From CAWINY01 sp963837635 (lineage in GTDB: Bacteria > Acidobacteriota > Terriglobia > Terriglobales > Acidobacteriaceae): 64,000 bases of DNA. Below are positions 1-7,681 of the stretch, one piece after another (the first letter of the stretch is position 1; every line of letters begins with the position of its first letter). The notes under the pieces were generated by a model. That model had not been told where the DNA came from and ran no database searches. It was given only the letters and a program-made list of their open reading frames with translations. Position numbers and translations under genes: made by a program. Location of the stretch: NCBI GenBank assembly GCA_963837635.1, contig CAWINY010000006.1, positions 1 through 64,000 on the forward strand. Reading direction: 5' to 3'.

Positions 1-213
1 CGCCGGTGATAAGTTGGCTAAAACAAAGCGACTTCAAGCAACGTCTCTTGAAAAGGACAGGGTCAACCGCATATCCGCGAAGACCGCAACAGCCCGACAT
101 CGCGGTCCGAGGGCCGCCGAGGATCAATACTGGCCGATCCGAGGTGAATCTCCTGCAGCGGATTGGCCTCTCGCCTCCAACGTGCGCTCTACATGCGAAG
201 AGATTCGCACATT

Positions 214-250
214 TGACATGTTGCTTGTCAGTATGACAACATTAGTGTCA
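214..250. promoter_or_regulatory. Double inverted-repeat operator candidate for the MarR gene
   Basis: Half-sites TGACA (214-218), TGTCA (226-230), TGACA (234-238) and TGTCA (246-250) make two copies of TGACA-N7-TGTCA with centres 20 bp apart, about two helical turns. The inner pair also forms the perfect repeat TTGTCA-N3-TGACAA (225-239). The second copy runs into the start codon at 250. MarR dimers are known to bind such 16-20 bp palindromes over their own promoters, so autorepression is the likely role; binding itself is inferred. Confidence 0.6.
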
Positions 251-744
251 TGCTAAAGGAAAACGAGCCTGGATCGGAAATTGCGACCGCGCTGGCTGCT
301 TTGTTCGATCAGACGGTGATGCTGTTCCACCGGCTACGGGCGGAAGCGGAGGCGGTTCACACCCAAGGCAAGCTATCGGCCGGCTTGCGCGGAGTACTGC
401 TGGAGCTTCATCGCCTGGGACATCAAACCGTGCCCCAGATGGCAAGAACACGCCCTGTAAGCCGGCAGCACATTCAGATACTAGTGAATCGGCTCCTTGA
501 AGACGGATTTGTCGAATTGCGGCCCAACCCCGCTCATAAGCGCTCGTCGTTGGTGGCTCTGACTGCTCGCGGGAAACAGGAAGTAGAAGCCACGCAGAGA
601 CGCGAAGAGCAACTGCTCAGCCATCTGCAAGTGAAACTGAAGCCGTGCGATGTCAAACATGCGGTTGAAACGCTTAAGCAGGTGCGTGCGGCACTGGAGG
701 GAGACCCATGGAAGTTGCTCACCCGAAAAGCAGGTCGGCGATGA
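250..744 (+). CDS. MarR-family transcriptional regulator
   Basis: A 164-residue winged-helix regulator of the MarR type, which as a dimer represses transcription until a small ligand binds. The winged helix covers about residues 43-112: a recognition-helix stretch SRQHIQILVNRLLEDGFVE is followed by the wing with PNPAHKRSSLVALTARG, the usual MarR pattern. N- and C-terminal helices would form the dimer interface. The ATG at 250 is preferred because the first dimerisation helix starts shortly after it; no Shine-Dalgarno site precedes it, so the message may be leaderless or poorly translated. The gene overlaps the next one by ATGA (741-744), so the two are probably cotranscribed, and a paired-palindrome operator lies at its start. 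The ligand cannot be read from sequence. Confidence 0.9.
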   Translation: MLKENEPGSEIATALAALFDQTVMLFHRLRAEAEAVHTQGKLSAGLRGVLLELHRLGHQTVPQMARTRPVSRQHIQILVNRLLEDGFVELRPNPAHKRSSLVALTARGKQEVEATQRREEQLLSHLQVKLKPCDVKHAVETLKQVRAALEGDPWKLLTRKAGRR

Positions 745-1190
745 ACCTGATTGAGATCAGGCCGCCGAGAATCGCGTGCTTGCTGCTCGGTTTCTCCACC
801 GTTGTCCACCTCGCCCTGCGCTCCTACAAACTACTCGTCTTCCGCTCCTATAGCGGAGCGGCCGTCTTAGGAGCCGGTGGACTAGTGATGATGCTCTGGG
901 CTTGGGGGTTGTTTCGAATCCGCAAGACCGCAATTTGTCCAACTTTCTGTTCCTCCACACTGGTGACCGAAGGACCTTATCGAGTTTCCCGCAACCCAAT
1001 GTATCTGGGCATGACCGGGATGCTGGGCGCCGTGGCACTGGCCCTGGGCACCCTGCCCATGTTCCTCACGCCGGTTGCGTTCTTCGTTCTGATGGACCGG
1101 GTTTTCGTTCCTTTTGAAGAGCGCAAGATGGCCCAACAGTTTGGAGCCCCATTCGAAGCATACTCACGTCGCGTCAGGCGCTGGTTCTGA
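741..1190 (+). CDS. Isoprenylcysteine carboxyl methyltransferase (ICMT/PEMT)-like membrane methyltransferase
   Basis: A 149-residue integral membrane protein with about four hydrophobic segments. The C-terminal half carries the ICMT/phospholipid-methyltransferase signature: GPYRVSRNPMYLGM, then two membrane helices, then FEERKMAQQFGAPFEAYSRRVRRW, the S-adenosylmethionine-binding region of the family. Bacterial members of this size are of unknown substrate; lipid or small-molecule O/N-methylation is the family role. The ATG at 741 forms an ATGA overlap with the stop of the MarR gene and has AGGTCGG upstream; a longer in-frame start at 708 lies inside the regulator and is less likely. Coupling to MarR suggests a detoxification or lipid-modification response. 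Confidence 0.8.
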   Translation: MNLIEIRPPRIACLLLGFSTVVHLALRSYKLLVFRSYSGAAVLGAGGLVMMLWAWGLFRIRKTAICPTFCSSTLVTEGPYRVSRNPMYLGMTGMLGAVALALGTLPMFLTPVAFFVLMDRVFVPFEERKMAQQFGAPFEAYSRRVRRWF

Positions 1191-1555
1191 CCCCGGGAAT
1201 CTGGCCGATAGCTAGAGCAACCCCGGCCTGGGACCGTCTCGGTTGGTGTGCGCATACTCAATGGGGACATTCCTGCGATGTGGCGGCCAGTTCGACTCAC
1301 ACTTTCTCCTAAGTCGTCTTAGCCGCCAAGGGCGCCCTGCGCGGGCGATCCGGGCAGGGAACTTGTTGACCTTGGGGGAGGGCCACGCAAGCAGCTTTTG
1401 GTGCCCGATCGCCGGATCCCGGATCTGGTCGGCTGGCAAACTGACGTCGGTCCGAACGCTTGGCGTAGAACTCAGGTGTTGTCTGTTATCGAAAATTAAC
1501 GCTGATAACATCACCGTGAAACAGAAGGTTAGTAAATTGTCAGTGCCGGTGAAAA
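1191..1555. other. Intergenic stretch with no recognisable feature
   Basis: About 365 bases without a convincing gene. Open frames on both strands here show no family resemblance and have atypical composition. No clear terminator hairpin was seen. Confidence 0.5.
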
Positions 1556-1672
1556 ATGGAGCCATTCTCGCCAGAGGAGGCCAGAGAAGTGAGCCAGGAG
1601 AAAGCCCCAATTGTCGAGGACGCCGGTAAGATTCCCAAGTTCACATTCAACTCACTTTGGGGGATGCCGTGA
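1556..1672 (+). CDS. Possible 38-residue small protein coupled to the DUF4019 gene
   Basis: A short open frame begins ATG GAG CCA at 1556 and ends with TGA at 1670-1672, overlapping the GTG start at 1669 of the next gene as GTGA. The predicted peptide is acidic at its N-terminal half (MEPFSPEEAREVSQE) and has no signal peptide or membrane segment. The overlap suggests a translationally coupled leader or small protein, but the upstream GGTGAAAA is a weak ribosome site and I recognise no family. It could be chance. Confidence 0.3.
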   Translation: MEPFSPEEAREVSQEKAPIVEDAGKIPKFTFNSLWGMP

Positions 1673-2079
1673 GACGACGATTCATGGTTCTGATTGCCGC
1701 CCTGCTCTTCGCTAATTGCGCAGCGTTTTCACAGAGCGCGGATGCGGCGGTTGATGCGACCCATCAGTGGCTGGCGCAGGTTGATGACGGAAATTATGCC
1801 GCCAGTTGGGGCAACGCTGCGCAGTTTTTCAAGAACGCTGTTTCCCAGGAGCAGTGGGCGAAGATGTTAGGGACAAGCCGTGCTCCCCTTGGAAAAGTCG
1901 AGTCACGAAAACTGAAATCTGCAACCTATGCGACCAGTCTTCCCGGAGTGCCAGACGGCCAGTACGTCGTGGTTCAGTACGACACCTCCTTCGAGCACAA
2001 GAAATCGGCGATTGAAACGGTGACGCCGATGTTGGAAAAAGGCGGCCAGTGGCGAGTGTCGGGATATTTCATCAAGTGA
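1669..2079 (+). CDS. DUF4019 family secreted protein
   Basis: About 136 residues. A hydrophobic signal peptide (positively charged RRRF, then VLIAALLFANC, cleavage near AFS) is followed by a compact DUF4019 domain: DATHQWLAQVDDGNYAASW at the start, SQEQWAKML in the middle, and YVVVQYDTSF with WRVSGYFIK at the end. DUF4019 proteins are small exported proteins of unknown function with an NTF2-like look. The GTG at 1669 is preferred over TTG 1657 and ATG 1684: it leaves a normal basic signal-peptide start and has GGGGGA a few bases upstream. It stands alone apart from a possible small coupled frame just before it. Confidence 0.8.
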   Translation: MRRRFMVLIAALLFANCAAFSQSADAAVDATHQWLAQVDDGNYAASWGNAAQFFKNAVSQEQWAKMLGTSRAPLGKVESRKLKSATYATSLPGVPDGQYVVVQYDTSFEHKKSAIETVTPMLEKGGQWRVSGYFIK

Positions 2080-2082
2080 ACC

Positions 2083-2291
2083 GAAAACGAGGTGGAACGG
2101 GCCAGGAACCGGACGAAGTCGCGAGTGCGCTCGAAAGTCGAGCATGTATTTCGCGTGCTGAAGTTAAAGATCGGCTTCGTGAAGTACGCTACCGTGGCGT
2201 GGCGAGGAATGCCAATCGGCTGTTCACCGCCTTCGCCCTGGTGAACCTGTTCATGGTTCGCAAGAGATTGCTGTGCCCAACAGCGGCGTAG
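2083..2291 (+). pseudogene. C-terminal relic of an IS5-type transposase
   Basis: Two adjacent frames together read as the end of an IS5-family transposase. From about 2101 the frame gives ARNRTKSRVRSKVEHVFRVL and KLKIGFVK, then after a frameshift near 2175-2182 it continues VRYRGVARNANRLFTAFAL and VNLFMVRKRLL to a TAG at 2289. The KVEHVF-x-V block contains the glutamate of the DDE active site region, and the NANRLF block is the usual C-terminal helix. The rest of the transposase is missing. This is a dead remnant directly downstream of the DUF4019 gene. Confidence 0.7.
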
Positions 2292-2398
2292 TGTTGCTCG
2301 GGGCGCTCGCACGTCGCATTCGGGCACAGCAACCGCCAAACCCTCACCTGAAAACCGAACCAAAAGGCGGCTGAATCTGCCCTCCAGCCCACGCTGGC

Positions 2399-2648
2399 TC
2401 ATAAGCCGTGCTTGTTCAGAGATTCCTTAGAGATGCGCGCATCGTTACCGGCGTCCTTGCCCCACTGGCGCTCGACAACGCATGAGATCACTTCTCGTTT
2501 CGACGCGCCCTTGAACTCCATCAGTTCCGCAGTGCTGGCCGGTAGGCCGTTCGCTCCAAGAGCAGTGCAGAAGGAGTCAATGACCTCGCTGTTGTCTTGG
2601 ATGATTGTCCCGGGCAATGTCAATAACCACGAGCTTAACCTTTAGCAT
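2399..2648 (-). pseudogene. Fragment of a phosphonatase-like HAD hydrolase
   Basis: On the minus strand an ATG at 2648 opens MLKVKLVVIDIA, and after one extra G (within 2612-2614) the other frame continues GTIIQDNSEVIDSFCTALG, then STAELMEFKGASKREVISCV to a TGA at 2399. Joined, this is the N-terminus of a haloacid dehalogenase hydrolase of the phosphonoacetaldehyde-hydrolase-like group: motif I is D-x-AGT, followed by the helical cap and the MG-x-SKR(E/D) element, here FKGASKRE. The family usually has about 220 residues; only about 80 remain, and motifs II-IV are absent. It is therefore doubly broken (frameshift and truncation). The frameshift could be checked by resequencing, but the missing C-terminus could not be repaired that way. 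Confidence 0.65.
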
Positions 2649-3121
2649 ATCGTCCCTATACTACGACAGGAACAACCCTGAATGCCCCAATGCGCGGTCT
2701 ATTCAACGGAAATTCACAGTCTTGTTATGGATACGACGCCCTTCGGTTATGGCTGCGGGGGGCGTTATCGAGGTTATTCGATGGATAACCACACAAAAAG
2801 AAATTGCCGGCCTTCGCCGTCATTGGAGCGATGTTCATCATGACGTAACACATGGAGGACACACTTCAAGCATACTCCAAGCACACTACCGGCAGCATTG
2901 AGGAGGAGGAAACGATGGAGTCTAGATCGAGTTCTGTTTTCGGCTCGGCAATGCACGTCGGTGGACACAGAGAGTTACATGGTTTATCCGCGTGGCTTGC
3001 AGGGCGACTCCCGGTAGCGGCTATGTGGTGTTGGGCGTCTCTGGTAGTGCGGGCCTCTTTCCTACGAAGTCATATCCTAGAATCCAGGTGCTTAGTTCGC
3101 CGACATTTCTGTGATGTTTTT
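2649..3121. other. Leader region upstream of the GWxTD gene
   Basis: This 470-base gap holds a very strong ribosome site, GAGGAGGAGGAAACG, just before an ATG at 2915. That frame runs straight into the GWxTD gene, but its first 69 residues are cysteine-, histidine- and tryptophan-rich and unlike a secreted protein. It may be a translated leader or the remains of an upstream gene. No other feature was seen. Confidence 0.4.
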
Positions 3122-4852
3122 ATGCCCACCCGAAATTGGTTGCCGATCACGGTTGCCTCCCTGTCGTTGCCACTGGCTTTCGCATGGGCACAAGATCAGC
3201 CGCGGGACAAGTCTGCCGAAACTCCAGCCACGGCGACGGTGGATTCCTCCAAGACCAGCCAGGAGCAGACCGCCAATCCGCTACAGCGGCCACTTTCCGA
3301 TAAAGAGAAGAAGGAGCGCGCCAAAGCGCTCAAGAAAGAACTGAGCCGCACCTATAAGAAATGGCTGGACGAGGACGTCCAATACATCATTAGCGATCAA
3401 GAGAAGACGACATTTTTCCAGCTATCGAATGACGAAGAGCGGGACAACTTCATCGAGCAATTCTGGCAGCGCCGCAACCCCGATCCGGATAGCACGGAAA
3501 ACGCCTACAAAGAAGAACACTACCGGCGCATCGCTTACGCTAACGAGCATTTCGCCGCCGGGATTCCGGGCTGGAAGACAGACCGCGGCCGCATGTATAT
3601 CATGCATGGCGCTCCCGACCAGATCGAGTCCCATCCCAGCGGCGGCACCTATGAACGGCCCCCGGAAGAGGGCGGCGGCACCACCAGCACCTATCCGTTC
3701 GAGGATTGGCGCTACCGCAATATCGAAGGCATTGGCCAGGAAGTCATCATCGAATTTGTGGACACGTGCATGTGCGGCGACTATCACATGACCTTGGACC
3801 GCGGCGAAAAGGATGCCCTGCTGCACGTGCCCGGCGCCGGCCTGACCCAGTACGAGGAGATGGGTCTAGCCAGCAAGGCGAGCCGCGTCGGGGGCATGGA
3901 AACGCTGGGCGCCGGCCCCTACTCCGGGATGAATGCTTCGAAGGAATTCGACCGACTGGAGCAGTACGCGAAGCTGAATGCCCCGCCGCCGGTGAAGTTC
4001 AAGGATCTCGAGGAAGTGGTCACGCACAAGATCAGCATGAACCTGATGCCCTTCGTGGTGCACATGGATTTCGTCAAACTCACCTCGGACACGGTGCTGG
4101 TTCCGGTCACGTTGCAGGTGAAGAATCGGGACATCACCTTCACGAATAAAGACGGCGTGCAGCGGGGAGTGGTGAATATCTTCGGCCGCGTGACCAGCAT
4201 CGGCGGCCGGGTGGTGCAGACCTTCGAGGATACGGTACAGGTGGATATTCCCGCCGAACTGCTGGAGAAGTCCCTGGACCACGCCTCCGTTTACTGGAAG
4301 GCATTGCCGCTGCGCTCCGGGCGCTACCGCGTGGATCTCGTGGTGAAAGACGTAAACGGCGACCGCGTGGGCACCTGGAGCAAGGGCATTCAGGTCCCCG
4401 AGTTCGAGGAAGACAAGCTGGCGACCTCCTCTCTCATCCTGGCCGACGACCTGGAAAAGGTCGCCGCCAAGAATGTAGGCGCGGGGCAGTTCGTGATTGG
4501 CATGACCAAGGTGCGTCCGCGAGTGGAACCGGCGGATGGCAAGCCGGCCAAATTCCAGCGCAATCAGAAGATCGGCTTCTGGATGCAGGTGTACAACCTT
4601 GGAGTCGACAAGAAGACCAATAAACCCCAAGCAACGGTGGAATACGACGTAATCAACGCCGTCAGTCACAAACCGGTGCTTTCCGCAGTAGAATCGACTG
4701 ATACGATGGGAAACGTGGGCGACCAGCTCACGCTGGAGAAGATGATGCCGCTGGCCAGCCTTGAGCCCGGCATGTATCAGGTGACGATCAAGGTGGATGA
4801 CAAGCTGTCGAAGCAAACCATTGCGCCGACGGCTCAGTTTCGCGTGGAGTAG
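3122..4852 (+). CDS. GWxTD domain-containing secreted protein
   Basis: A 576-residue exported protein of the GWxTD family, common in Acidobacteriota and related phyla, function unknown. A signal peptide (MPTRNW then a hydrophobic run ending AFAWA) is followed by a charged linker rich in K/E and then the GWxTD domain: KKWLDEDVQYIIS, FIEQFWQRRNPDPDS, and the signature GWKTDRGRMYIMHGAPDQIE with EDWRY after a glycine-rich loop. The C-terminal half (about residues 300-570) looks like beta-rich repeats. The start at 3122 is chosen because it gives a clean signal peptide; an in-frame ATG at 2915 has a much better ribosome site and would add 69 odd residues, so the start is uncertain. A decayed carboxypeptidase-regulatory gene follows. 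Confidence 0.85.
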   Translation: MPTRNWLPITVASLSLPLAFAWAQDQPRDKSAETPATATVDSSKTSQEQTANPLQRPLSDKEKKERAKALKKELSRTYKKWLDEDVQYIISDQEKTTFFQLSNDEERDNFIEQFWQRRNPDPDSTENAYKEEHYRRIAYANEHFAAGIPGWKTDRGRMYIMHGAPDQIESHPSGGTYERPPEEGGGTTSTYPFEDWRYRNIEGIGQEVIIEFVDTCMCGDYHMTLDRGEKDALLHVPGAGLTQYEEMGLASKASRVGGMETLGAGPYSGMNASKEFDRLEQYAKLNAPPPVKFKDLEEVVTHKISMNLMPFVVHMDFVKLTSDTVLVPVTLQVKNRDITFTNKDGVQRGVVNIFGRVTSIGGRVVQTFEDTVQVDIPAELLEKSLDHASVYWKALPLRSGRYRVDLVVKDVNGDRVGTWSKGIQVPEFEEDKLATSSLILADDLEKVAAKNVGAGQFVIGMTKVRPRVEPADGKPAKFQRNQKIGFWMQVYNLGVDKKTNKPQATVEYDVINAVSHKPVLSAVESTDTMGNVGDQLTLEKMMPLASLEPGMYQVTIKVDDKLSKQTIAPTAQFRVE

Positions 4853-4886
4853 GGAGCAGTCCGTAGCCACTTTTCTGGGGGTGGGT

Positions 4887-5261
4887 ATGGCTAGAAAATT
4901 CGTATAGATTGGGCTGCTATTTCTGCTGGTGCTGGCGGCCGATCTCTCGTCCTCCATCTCGGGAGTGGTGACGAACTCCGCCGGAGTGCCGCAGATGGGC
5001 GCGGTGGTGGAGATTTTGGGTTCGCCGGCGGTTCCCGCGGCTTTGGCCTTCACCGACGCGAATGGACGCTATACCCTATTCCAGCTCGCCGCGGGTCTGT
5101 ATCGCCGAGAAGGACGGATTTCGGGTACTGTCTGTGGAGGCTCACGAAAGCAAATCCTTGCCGGTCCTCTTGGTTCCTCATCTTCGGCAGATCCTGTTCA
5201 GCCTCGATGCTATGGAGAACGTGAGCGAGGAGGTAAAGCGAGGATCACGAGTTCTGCGTAG
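4887..5261 (+). pseudogene. Decayed carboxypeptidase-regulatory-like domain protein
   Basis: An ATG at 4887 with GGGGGTGGG upstream starts MARKFV, hits TAG at 4905, then continues in the same frame as IGLLFLLVLAADLSSSISG, a signal peptide leading into a carboxypeptidase-regulatory fold: GVVTNSAGVPQMGAVVEI and DANGRYTLFQLAAGLY. After the GLY the frame no longer matches the family; the next frame (from about 5095) gives a better continuation, so a frameshift is likely there. Intact relatives in this phylum are surface proteins or TonB receptor N-domains. The nonsense codon and frameshift mark it as a pseudogene. Confidence 0.65.
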
Positions 5262-5312
5262 TTTTGTTGGCGGGTTGAAGGCAAAAGCGCGAAACTCGCA
5301 GAGGCACACGAC

Positions 5313-6728
5313 TTACAATCCAGCCCGGCGAAGGGCATTGACGCACTGGGGAAACACGATCTGAAAGGTGGCGCCCAGATTCTCCTTACTTTCAACTGAC
5401 AGATGCGCGTGGTGCATTTCTGCGATCCATTTCGCGATGGCTAGTCCGAGGCCGGTACCATCCACTTGGCTGCGCGAGGGAACGGCGCGATAGAAACGCT
5501 GAAACACATGGGGCAAGTCCGACTCCGGGATGCCGATTCCGTTGTCCTTTACCGTAATTAAGGCCTCGCTGCAGGTCCCCCGCAACGCCACATCAATTCG
5601 TCCCGGAGCCGGGCTATACTTCACCGCGTTATCGAGCAGAATCCACAACAGTCGCCGCACGCTGGCATCGTCCCCCATAATCTCTAACGGCTGATTATGG
5701 GGCATGGATGTTGTTAAAGTATGCCCTCGATCGCTCGCCAGGTGACGAGCCTTTTCGCAGACCTCGTGCACCACCCGCGCCAGATCGATAGGCGCGAACA
5801 CTGCTTCAAAAGAGTCGGCATCGGCGCGCGCCAACGTCAACATGTCCTCCAACAGTCGCCCCGCTTCAATCGACGCTTGCACGATCTGCTCGAAAGCGCA
5901 GCGGCTTTCCGGATCGATACCCGGGTTGCCCAATGCCAGCTCGGCAGCCGTTCGAACCAACGAAATCGGATTGCGAAGCTCATGCGACGCATCCGCGGTA
6001 AAGCGTTTGATCTGCTGCACGGCTGACTCCAGCCGTGCAAGCATGTCGTTACAGGTTTCTGACAACCGCTGCAGTTCGTCCCCTGTGCGTGATACGGGCA
6101 GTCGGGCGGAAAGATTCCATATGCTGATCGAGCGGGCCGAAGCGATCAGACGATCGACGGGGCGGAGAGCCCTGCGGCTTAGAAAATAGCCGCCCAGAGC
6201 CGACAATACCAGCAGCGGGGGAATAGTCGTCCACAATCCGGCGGTGAAACGCTGCAGCAACAGGTCGTTGTCTTCCAAACTGCCGCCGACGCAAACGTAG
6301 ACGCGCTGAGTGTCGAAGTAGAAGGGACGCACCAAGATGCGATAATGGCGTCCGGCGATTTGAAACTCGCTGAACTGCGGGTCAGCTACGCCTTGAACCT
6401 TGGGCCAGGGAAAATCAACTGGAGAAGTCGATGCGGCCGGGAAAATACGCTTCCCGTCCGCGTCAAATACCTGGATGAGGCTACCTTCAGGCGTACTGCG
6501 GGCAAAGTCTTCAAATTTCTGGGCGCGCCGCTGAGAAGAATCGTCTTCCGATCCGTGAAGTAATTCGATCAGCCGGGTGGCGCGCCGGCTTAAGGTCTTG
6601 GATCGTCCTGAACTCAGGGAATAAGCCAAATCGAGCCACATCATCAGGCAGAAGACGATCAGCCCGAAGAGAAACACAGCGGAATACCAGCAGGTGAGTC
6701 GCAGGGAAATGGAGCGCTGTGCAATCAT
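5313..6728 (-). CDS. Two-component sensor histidine kinase
   Basis: A 471-residue membrane kinase. A first transmembrane helix (about 14-35), a periplasmic sensor of roughly 130 residues, a second helix (about 165-185), a HAMP linker (about 186-240), a HisKA domain with the phospho-histidine H249 in ASHELRNP, and an HATPase domain with the N box (LLDNAVKYSPA), G1 box (VKDNGIGIP), F box (FQRFYR) and G2 box (GTGLGLAI). This is the classic partner of OmpR-type regulators. The ATG at 6728 overlaps the stop of the response-regulator gene as ATGA, so the two are translationally coupled. The signal is unknown; the pair is divergent from a TonB receptor/phosphoesterase module. Confidence 0.93.
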   Translation of the reverse strand: MIAQRSISLRLTCWYSAVFLFGLIVFCLMMWLDLAYSLSSGRSKTLSRRATRLIELLHGSEDDSSQRRAQKFEDFARSTPEGSLIQVFDADGKRIFPAASTSPVDFPWPKVQGVADPQFSEFQIAGRHYRILVRPFYFDTQRVYVCVGGSLEDNDLLLQRFTAGLWTTIPPLLVLSALGGYFLSRRALRPVDRLIASARSISIWNLSARLPVSRTGDELQRLSETCNDMLARLESAVQQIKRFTADASHELRNPISLVRTAAELALGNPGIDPESRCAFEQIVQASIEAGRLLEDMLTLARADADSFEAVFAPIDLARVVHEVCEKARHLASDRGHTLTTSMPHNQPLEIMGDDASVRRLLWILLDNAVKYSPAPGRIDVALRGTCSEALITVKDNGIGIPESDLPHVFQRFYRAVPSRSQVDGTGLGLAIAKWIAEMHHAHLSVESKENLGATFQIVFPQCVNALRRAGL

Positions 6729-7399
6729 GCTTCGCAACGCAGGGAATAACCTACGCCACGAACCGTGTGCAGCAATTCCGGCTCTCCGGGCTGCGTGATC
6801 TTGGAACGCAGTGAGCGAATAAAGACGTAGAGAGTAGAACCATTGACATCCGCACCGATGCCCCAGCCCGCATCGAGCAGGGCGTCTTTTGCCACAACCC
6901 GTCCCGCCCGCCGCAACAGGATTTCCAAAAGCGCATACTCGGTGCGCGTCAGCGATGCGCTGCGCCCCCCTCGCTGCAGTTCGTAACCGGCGGCCTTCAA
7001 GGTTAAGTCCCGAAACTGCAGGTCTATAGGGTGCAGGACGGGCCCACGCCGGGCAACCGCGCGCACCCGAGCCATGAGCACGGCCAACGAAAATGGCTTG
7101 GTCAGGTAGTCGTCCGCGCCTGAATCGAGGCCACGAACGATGTCCTCCATGGCATCGCGAGCCGAGAGAATGATGGTAGGTGTCAGGTGCTTGGCCTCCC
7201 TGAGTTTCCTAATGACGGTGTAGCCGTCGACACGGGGAAGCATGAGATCGAGAATGATAACGTCCAGGTCGTCAGACTCCCCGAGGCTCAACGCCTCTTC
7301 GCCATCGTAGGCCAACTCGACGCAATGTCCTTCGCGTTCGAGAGCGCGTCGCAGCAAATCCGCGGCACTGCGCTTGTCTTCTACGACAAGTACTCGCAT
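6725..7399 (-). CDS. OmpR/PhoB-family response regulator
   Basis: A 224-residue regulator with an N-terminal receiver (acidic pocket E7-D8, phospho-acceptor D51 in ILDLMLP, conserved K in LTKPF) and a C-terminal winged helix (about 125-222) ending in the trans-activation-loop pattern LHTVRGVGYSL. It is the first gene of a two-gene operon with the histidine kinase. Members of this subfamily bind tandem 11-bp direct repeats; such a pair (7525-7546) lies in the divergent region between this gene and the first TonB receptor, so it may control itself and the receptor. Target identity is inferred. Confidence 0.93.
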   Translation of the reverse strand: MRVLVVEDKRSAADLLRRALEREGHCVELAYDGEEALSLGESDDLDVIILDLMLPRVDGYTVIRKLREAKHLTPTIILSARDAMEDIVRGLDSGADDYLTKPFSLAVLMARVRAVARRGPVLHPIDLQFRDLTLKAAGYELQRGGRSASLTRTEYALLEILLRRAGRVVAKDALLDAGWGIGADVNGSTLYVFIRSLRSKITQPGEPELLHTVRGVGYSLRCEA

Positions 7400-7490
7400 A
7401 TCCTCTGCATTGTAAGAGCATCTGCGGCACAGCCTGCTTTAATTTCCAATGAAATTCTTACCCATCAGCAATTTTGTTGTAAATCGCATT

Positions 7491-7546
7491 AATGTTTGAT
7501 GAACATTTGGTTAATCCCCGTGCATCTTTAGGTTCTCTTTAGATTC
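7491..7546. promoter_or_regulatory. Divergent regulatory region with tandem 11-bp repeats
   Basis: The spacer between the response regulator (start 7399, minus) and the receptor (start 7682, plus) holds a perfect inverted repeat AATGTT-N5-AACATT (7491-7507) and two adjacent 11-bp direct repeats, TCTTTAGGTTC (7525-7535) and TCTTTAGATTC (7536-7546), differing at one base. OmpR/PhoB-type regulators bind such head-to-tail repeats. A TCTAAT sequence at 7553-7558 could serve as a -10 element. The second receptor gene has a similarly spaced pair at 14002-14023. Confidence 0.5.
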
Positions 7547-7681
7547 GCTTGCTCTAATCGGCTTTCCGAATAGATTCGCTGCCCGCGCTTGCATGCAGGG
7601 GAACACGAAGACGCCGAGGAGCGCCGGGTCCATAATCGTGAAACAAAGCTCTGAATGGTGTTCTGGCACAACAGGGAAACC

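Noticed and set aside
1212..1629. Two overlapping frames on opposite strands
   Set aside because: No domains, atypical composition and no ribosome sites; treated as non-coding.
3866..5053. Long minus-strand frame opposite the GWxTD gene
   Set aside because: It mirrors the coding strand of a clear secreted protein and has histidine-rich, family-free composition.
7400..7681. E. coli-type Pho box upstream of the first receptor
   Set aside because: The 11-bp repeats do not contain the CTGTCA core; phosphate control remains only a hypothesis.
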